Assembly: GCA_035353335.1 (NCBI GenBank)
Contig: DAOPZJ010000010.1
Span: forward strand, 1-53,029
Reading direction: 5' to 3'
Length of the DNA: 53,029 nt
Source: Oscillospiraceae bacterium
Lineage (GTDB): Bacteria; Bacillota; Clostridia; Oscillospirales; JAKOTC01
A program made the position numbers and the translations under genes. Under the pieces are notes generated by a model, which saw only the letters and a list, made by a program, of their open reading frames with translations, searched no databases and had not been told where the DNA came from. Below, in pieces: positions 49,813 to 53,029 of the stretch; within the stretch, counting starts at the first letter, position 1; every line of letters starts with the position of its first letter.

Positions 49813-50316
49813 ATGAAAGCGCACGGAAAAATCCTCAAATATGGCAACAATGTTGATACCGACGTCATCATCCCCGCGCGCTATCTAAATTCTTCCGATC
49901 CCAAAGAACTTGCCTCCCATTGTATGGAGGATCTCGACGCGACTTTTATCAAACGCGTCAGGGCGGGGGACATCATTGTCAGCGGACGCAATTTCGGCTG
50001 CGGTTCCTCGCGCGAACACGCGCCGCTGGCTATCAAGACCTCGGGCATTGCTTGTGTAGTCGCCGAATCGTTTGCGCGCATTTTCTATCGCAATTCCATC
50101 AACATCGGCCTGCCGATCATCGAGTGCCCTGAGGCCGCCAAAGCTATCGCCGAGGGCGACGAAGTCGGTATTGATTTTGACAGCGGAATCATTACCGACC
50201 TGACTACCGGAAAAACCTATACTGCGCAGCCGTTCCCGAAGTTCATCCAATCAATCATTGAAGCCGGTGGCTTAATTAACGCCATTGAGAAGAATTTAAT
50301 CGGGGGTCGTACATGA
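49813..50316 (+). CDS. leuD: 3-Isopropylmalate dehydratase small subunit
   Basis: 167 aa, the swivel domain. GRNFGCGSSREHAP and the N-terminal NNVDTDVIIPARYL are diagnostic. It begins 2 bases after leuC, with GGAGGG at the leuC end, and overlaps leuB by 4 bases. Confidence 0.97.
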   Translation: MKAHGKILKYGNNVDTDVIIPARYLNSSDPKELASHCMEDLDATFIKRVRAGDIIVSGRNFGCGSSREHAPLAIKTSGIACVVAESFARIFYRNSINIGLPIIECPEAAKAIAEGDEVGIDFDSGIITDLTTGKTYTAQPFPKFIQSIIEAGGLINAIEKNLIGGRT

Positions 50317-51386
50317 ATTATAATATCGCGCTCGTTAAAGGCGACGGCATCGGCCCCGAAATTGTCGATTGCGCCGCCAAAGTGCTGGACTCTGTCGGTG
50401 CGAAATACGGCCATAACTTTAATTATATCGAATTGCCCGCAGGCGGCAATGCCATCGACCGATTTGGTATTCCGTTGCCCGAAGAAACCATTAAGGGCTG
50501 TTTGGCCTCCGACAGCGTTTTGCTCGGTGCGGTCGGCGGTCCAAAGTGGGATACCTTGCCCGGGCATCTGCGTCCTGAACGCGCGCTGCTTGGCATCCGC
50601 GCCGCCATGGGTTTATACGCCAACATCCGCCCGGCCAAATTGTTTGAATCTCTCAAAGCCGCAAGTCCTCTGCGCCTGGACATCGTGGAAAAGGGCTTCG
50701 ACCTCGTTTTTGTACGCGAACTTACCGGCGGCATGTATTTTGGTCAAAGCGGCAGACGAGAGGGCAAATTCGGCCCCGAGGCCTTTGACACTGAATGTTA
50801 CGGTGTGGAGGAGATTAAACGGATTGGACGCGTGGCGTTTGATCTCGCGGCAAAGCGCAGCAAAAAGGTCACGAGCGTGGATAAGGCCAATGTCTTGGAG
50901 AGCTCCCGTATGTGGCGCGAGACCATGCACAAGCTCGCCGCAGAACACCCGGACATCGAATATTCGGATATGCTCGTCGACAATGCGGCCATGCAGCTGG
51001 TGCGCAACCCCGGTCAATTTGACGTTGTGGTCACCTCGAATATGTTCGGCGACATTCTTTCGGACGAGGCCTCGGTACTGACCGGTTCCATCGGTCTTCT
51101 GCCGTCGGCTTCTTTAGGCGACGGCACACGCGGCTTATATGAGCCGATTCACGGTTCCGCGCCCGACATCGCGGGCACCGGAAAAGCCAATCCGATTGCA
51201 ACAATCTTGTCTGCCGCCATGATGCTGCGATATTCGTTCAGTTTGCAAAAAGAGGCAGATGCGATCGAAAATGCGGTCTTACAGGTGCTCGCCGCCGGTT
51301 ATCGCACAGCCGATATCATCGGCACATCCGATACCGACCCCCTGAACACCGTCCAAATGACCGAAATAATCATCGGATTGTTATAA
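50313..51386 (+). CDS. leuB: 3-Isopropylmalate dehydrogenase
   Basis: 357 aa. KGDGIGPEIVDCAAKVLD at the N-terminus, FVRELTGGMYFG as substrate motif, SDEASVLTGSIGLLPSASLG around the Mg-binding Asp, and EPIHGSAPDIAGTGKANP as the NAD loop. Last step of leucine's carbon skeleton and, with citramalate-derived substrate, of 2-oxobutyrate. It starts at ATGA overlapping leuD. Last gene of the operon; no ilvE is present. Confidence 0.98.
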   Translation: MNYNIALVKGDGIGPEIVDCAAKVLDSVGAKYGHNFNYIELPAGGNAIDRFGIPLPEETIKGCLASDSVLLGAVGGPKWDTLPGHLRPERALLGIRAAMGLYANIRPAKLFESLKAASPLRLDIVEKGFDLVFVRELTGGMYFGQSGRREGKFGPEAFDTECYGVEEIKRIGRVAFDLAAKRSKKVTSVDKANVLESSRMWRETMHKLAAEHPDIEYSDMLVDNAAMQLVRNPGQFDVVVTSNMFGDILSDEASVLTGSIGLLPSASLGDGTRGLYEPIHGSAPDIAGTGKANPIATILSAAMMLRYSFSLQKEADAIENAVLQVLAAGYRTADIIGTSDTDPLNTVQMTEIIIGLL

Positions 51387-51447
51387 ACAGAAATTATAAA
51401 TCGGGGCGGATCATATCAGTCCGTCGATACCTTTATGCGTTTATAAC

Positions 51448-51480
51448 GGGCGATTACAACGGGCCGTGCCCGTATCGTCC
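51448..51480. repeat. Hairpin element resembling a dispersed intergenic repeat
   Basis: Nested inverted repeats: outer GGGCGAT with ATCGTCC (one G-U pair) and inner ACGGGC with GCCCGT around CGT. It is GC-rich inside an AT-rich gap and flanked by CCTACA. Its form (a GGGCGA arm, a CGTCCC-TACA end) resembles small intergenic repeats common in Clostridia genomes. Only one copy is seen in this window. Confidence 0.45.
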
Positions 51481-51499
51481 CTACATTGCGAAAAGCAAA

Positions 51500-51533
51500 A
51501 CATCATGTAAAGCATATAAGCTTTACATGATGT
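51500..51533. terminator. Perfect 14-bp inverted repeat between leuB and pdp
   Basis: ACATCATGTAAAGC and GCTTTACATGATGT flank ATATAA. It lies between two convergent genes, so it probably ends both transcripts or stabilises 3' ends, although neither side has a proper T run. Confidence 0.55.
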
Positions 51534-51545
51534 ATATCACGGTCT

Positions 51546-52844
51546 TTATGATATAATTTTATAAATCAACGGAATTGGTTTAGGCGATGTGTCCCCATAT
51601 TGAAACGCCGATAAAAATGCGGTTTTGGCAGATTCGAATTTAGCTTCGTCACTTGCATATAACACCGCAAGCGGTTCACTTCTTTGTACCTTGTCATTCG
51701 TCTTTTTCAGCATGGTTAAACCCGCGCAGGGGTCGATTTGATCTTCAAGCACCGCTCGTCCCGCGCCGAGCAGCATCGCGGCTTCGCCAATCAATTTGGT
51801 ATCGGTCTTGCGGATATATCCATCTATCTCAGCGGTTACGGTCTGCTGATATTTCGCCTTCGGCATCTTATCGGTATCTAAAATCCAACTCGAATCACCG
51901 CCTTGTAACCGTACAGTATCGGCCAGCTTCTGTAAAGCAGAACCGCTTTCTATGGATTTTCGAATGGCGTTGTCGGCTTCTGTGTCGGAGTATCCCGCAT
52001 GATGCAGCATCTGTTTGACCAATGTATGGCAGACCTCGCGCAGGTCGCTGTCTCCGCCGCCTTTTAACATCTCCACCGCCTCGGCGACTTCCAACAGATT
52101 GCCCACATTGTGCCCGAGCGGTGTGTCCATATCGGTGATTACCGCACTGACTTTTTTCCCTGCGGCGGTTCCTATCCCGACCATCAGTTTTGCCAACTCC
52201 TCGGCTTTTTTGCGGGTTGACATAAAAGAGCCGCTGCCGTATTTTACGTCGAGGATGATGATGTCCGCACCGCCCGCCAGTTTTTTACTCATGATGCTCG
52301 AGGCAATCAGCGGCATGCAGTCCACAGTCCCGGTGACATCGCGTAAAGCATACAGATGCTTGTCGGCGGGGACAAGGCCTTTGGATTGACCGATCACGCA
52401 CATACCGTTTTGGTTGACGATCTCGGCGAATTTTTCAGAAGAAATGGATGTGGAAAGCCCCTTGATCGATTCAAGTTTATCAATCGTGCCGCCGGTATGC
52501 CCGAGCCCGCGCCCGGACATCTTGGCAATCTTCAATCCGCAGCTTGCCGCAATCGGCGCGACAATCAGCGTGGTTTTGTCACCAACGCCTCCGGTGCTGT
52601 GCTTATCGACTTTAACGCCTTTTATGGCGGAGAGATCGGCGACCGCGCCCGAATCGCGCATGGCCAGTGTAAACTGCGCCGTCTCTTGATCGGTCATGCC
52701 TTTAAACCAGACGGCCATCAGCCAGGCGGCGAGCTGATAATCGGGAATTGATCTGTCACCCGCGCCGTTTGCAATATAGGCAAGTTCCTGTTTGGTCAGC
52801 CGATTGCCGTATTTTTTCTTTTCGATAATATCGATCATTCTCAT
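51546..52844 (-). CDS. pdp: Pyrimidine-nucleoside phosphorylase
   Basis: 432 aa. Family motifs: KHSTGGVGDKTTLIVAPI (phosphate site), KMSGRGLGHTGGTIDKLES and the catalytic-lobe GSGSFM region. Cleaves uridine, deoxyuridine and thymidine to base and (deoxy)ribose-1-phosphate for salvage. The C-terminal domain (from about 340) is the usual alpha/beta dimer domain. Start at 52844 with AGGAGATA upstream. It could be the thymidine-specific deoA, but Gram-positive context favours pdp. Confidence 0.94.
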   Translation of the reverse strand: MRMIDIIEKKKYGNRLTKQELAYIANGAGDRSIPDYQLAAWLMAVWFKGMTDQETAQFTLAMRDSGAVADLSAIKGVKVDKHSTGGVGDKTTLIVAPIAASCGLKIAKMSGRGLGHTGGTIDKLESIKGLSTSISSEKFAEIVNQNGMCVIGQSKGLVPADKHLYALRDVTGTVDCMPLIASSIMSKKLAGGADIIILDVKYGSGSFMSTRKKAEELAKLMVGIGTAAGKKVSAVITDMDTPLGHNVGNLLEVAEAVEMLKGGGDSDLREVCHTLVKQMLHHAGYSDTEADNAIRKSIESGSALQKLADTVRLQGGDSSWILDTDKMPKAKYQQTVTAEIDGYIRKTDTKLIGEAAMLLGAGRAVLEDQIDPCAGLTMLKKTNDKVQRSEPLAVLYASDEAKFESAKTAFLSAFQYGDTSPKPIPLIYKIIS

Positions 52845-52910
52845 AAAATATCTCCTGAATTTTTATGCTGAGTGCAGAACTCTTTCATTCACTCATATCT
52901 TCCGCTTTGC

Positions 52911-52946
52911 GTGGTATATAATACCACAATCTGCGATAAAACGCAA
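52911..52946 (-). promoter_or_regulatory. Promoter of pdp overlapped by a palindrome
   Basis: On the minus strand, TTGCGT (52941-52946) and TATTAT (52918-52923) with a 17-base spacer. GTGGTAT-ATA-ATACCAC (52911-52927), 7-bp perfect arms, covers the -10 box, as a repressor site would. The last 80 bases of the window after 52946 show nothing recognisable. Confidence 0.55.
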
Positions 52947-53029
52947 ATACAGTGAAGCCGCTTAAAAAATCAAACTGTAGGATTACAATTGATGTGTTAC
53001 AAAGTAAGGGAAGGAAAAAGGTAGCGAAC

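Overview
The window reads as a chromosomal segment of a Gram-positive, Clostridia-type member of the Bacillota, probably an uncultured or gut/anaerobic lineage. The evidence is: an LPXTG-type cell-wall anchor (LPNTG), ECF-type vitamin transport, many SigA-like promoters with 17-base spacers, strong AGGAGG-type ribosome sites, frequent TTG/GTG starts, a RecD2-type helicase without RecBC neighbours, lipoproteins, and oxygen-sensitive Fe-S enzymes (IlvD, LeuCD). I see no plasmid, phage, insertion-sequence or CRISPR hallmark; gene density is high throughout. Species cannot be named from this sequence alone.

Layout. 1-2246: purine operon purE-purF-purM on the minus strand, cut by the window edge. 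2353-9129: a plus-strand operon headed by a cobalamin riboswitch and a terminator. It encodes two surface proteins resembling the two halves of animal intrinsic factor/transcobalamin, a complete ECF transporter (T, fused AA', S), and then thyX. 9416-11119: pncC and ilvA (minus). 11264-16199: pyroglutamyl peptidase, a cytoplasmic GH2-type glycosidase and an Asp-box sialidase-fold protein (minus). 16247-20300: recD2-comF-mreB (minus). 20470-22229: tRNA-Ala and an NCS2 nucleobase permease. 22253-25715: yjbQ with a 63-aa partner, and a divergent pair of surface proteins (transglutaminase fold; Ig/Cys-repeat). 25904-28381: a zinc-ribbon membrane protein, galU, RNase P RNA and tRNA-Arg packed tail to head on the minus strand. 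28411-32529: potABCD polyamine ABC transporter. 32714-36613: a CAP-domain lipoprotein, then valS behind a structured leader, then tRNA-Leu. 36699-39966: a propeller-like lipoprotein, an acyltransferase with an inserted zinc ribbon, and a two-domain XRE regulator. 40004-51386: a nine-gene branched-chain amino-acid operon ilvBHCD-leuA-cimA-leuCDB. 51546-52946: pyrimidine-nucleoside phosphorylase (minus).

How the parts work together. The two most interesting systems are regulatory and transport units. First, the B12 locus looks like a Gram-positive cobalamin-capture apparatus: a wall-anchored beta-domain protein and a membrane protein with an intrinsic-factor-like alpha-toroid plus beta-domain on the outer face, feeding an ECF importer, all switched off by cobalamin through a terminating riboswitch; thyX follows without a visible terminator. 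Second, the branched-chain operon is preceded not by a T-box but by two successive short ORFs very rich in Val/Ile/Leu codons, each followed by a terminator hairpin. This is the arrangement of ribosome-mediated attenuation best known from Proteobacteria, here in tandem. The operon also carries cimA, while threonine ammonia-lyase lies 30 kb away, so two routes to 2-oxobutyrate are encoded.

Limits: all functions are assigned by reading motifs and gene order. No alignment, folding program or database search was run. Hairpins and promoters were found by eye.
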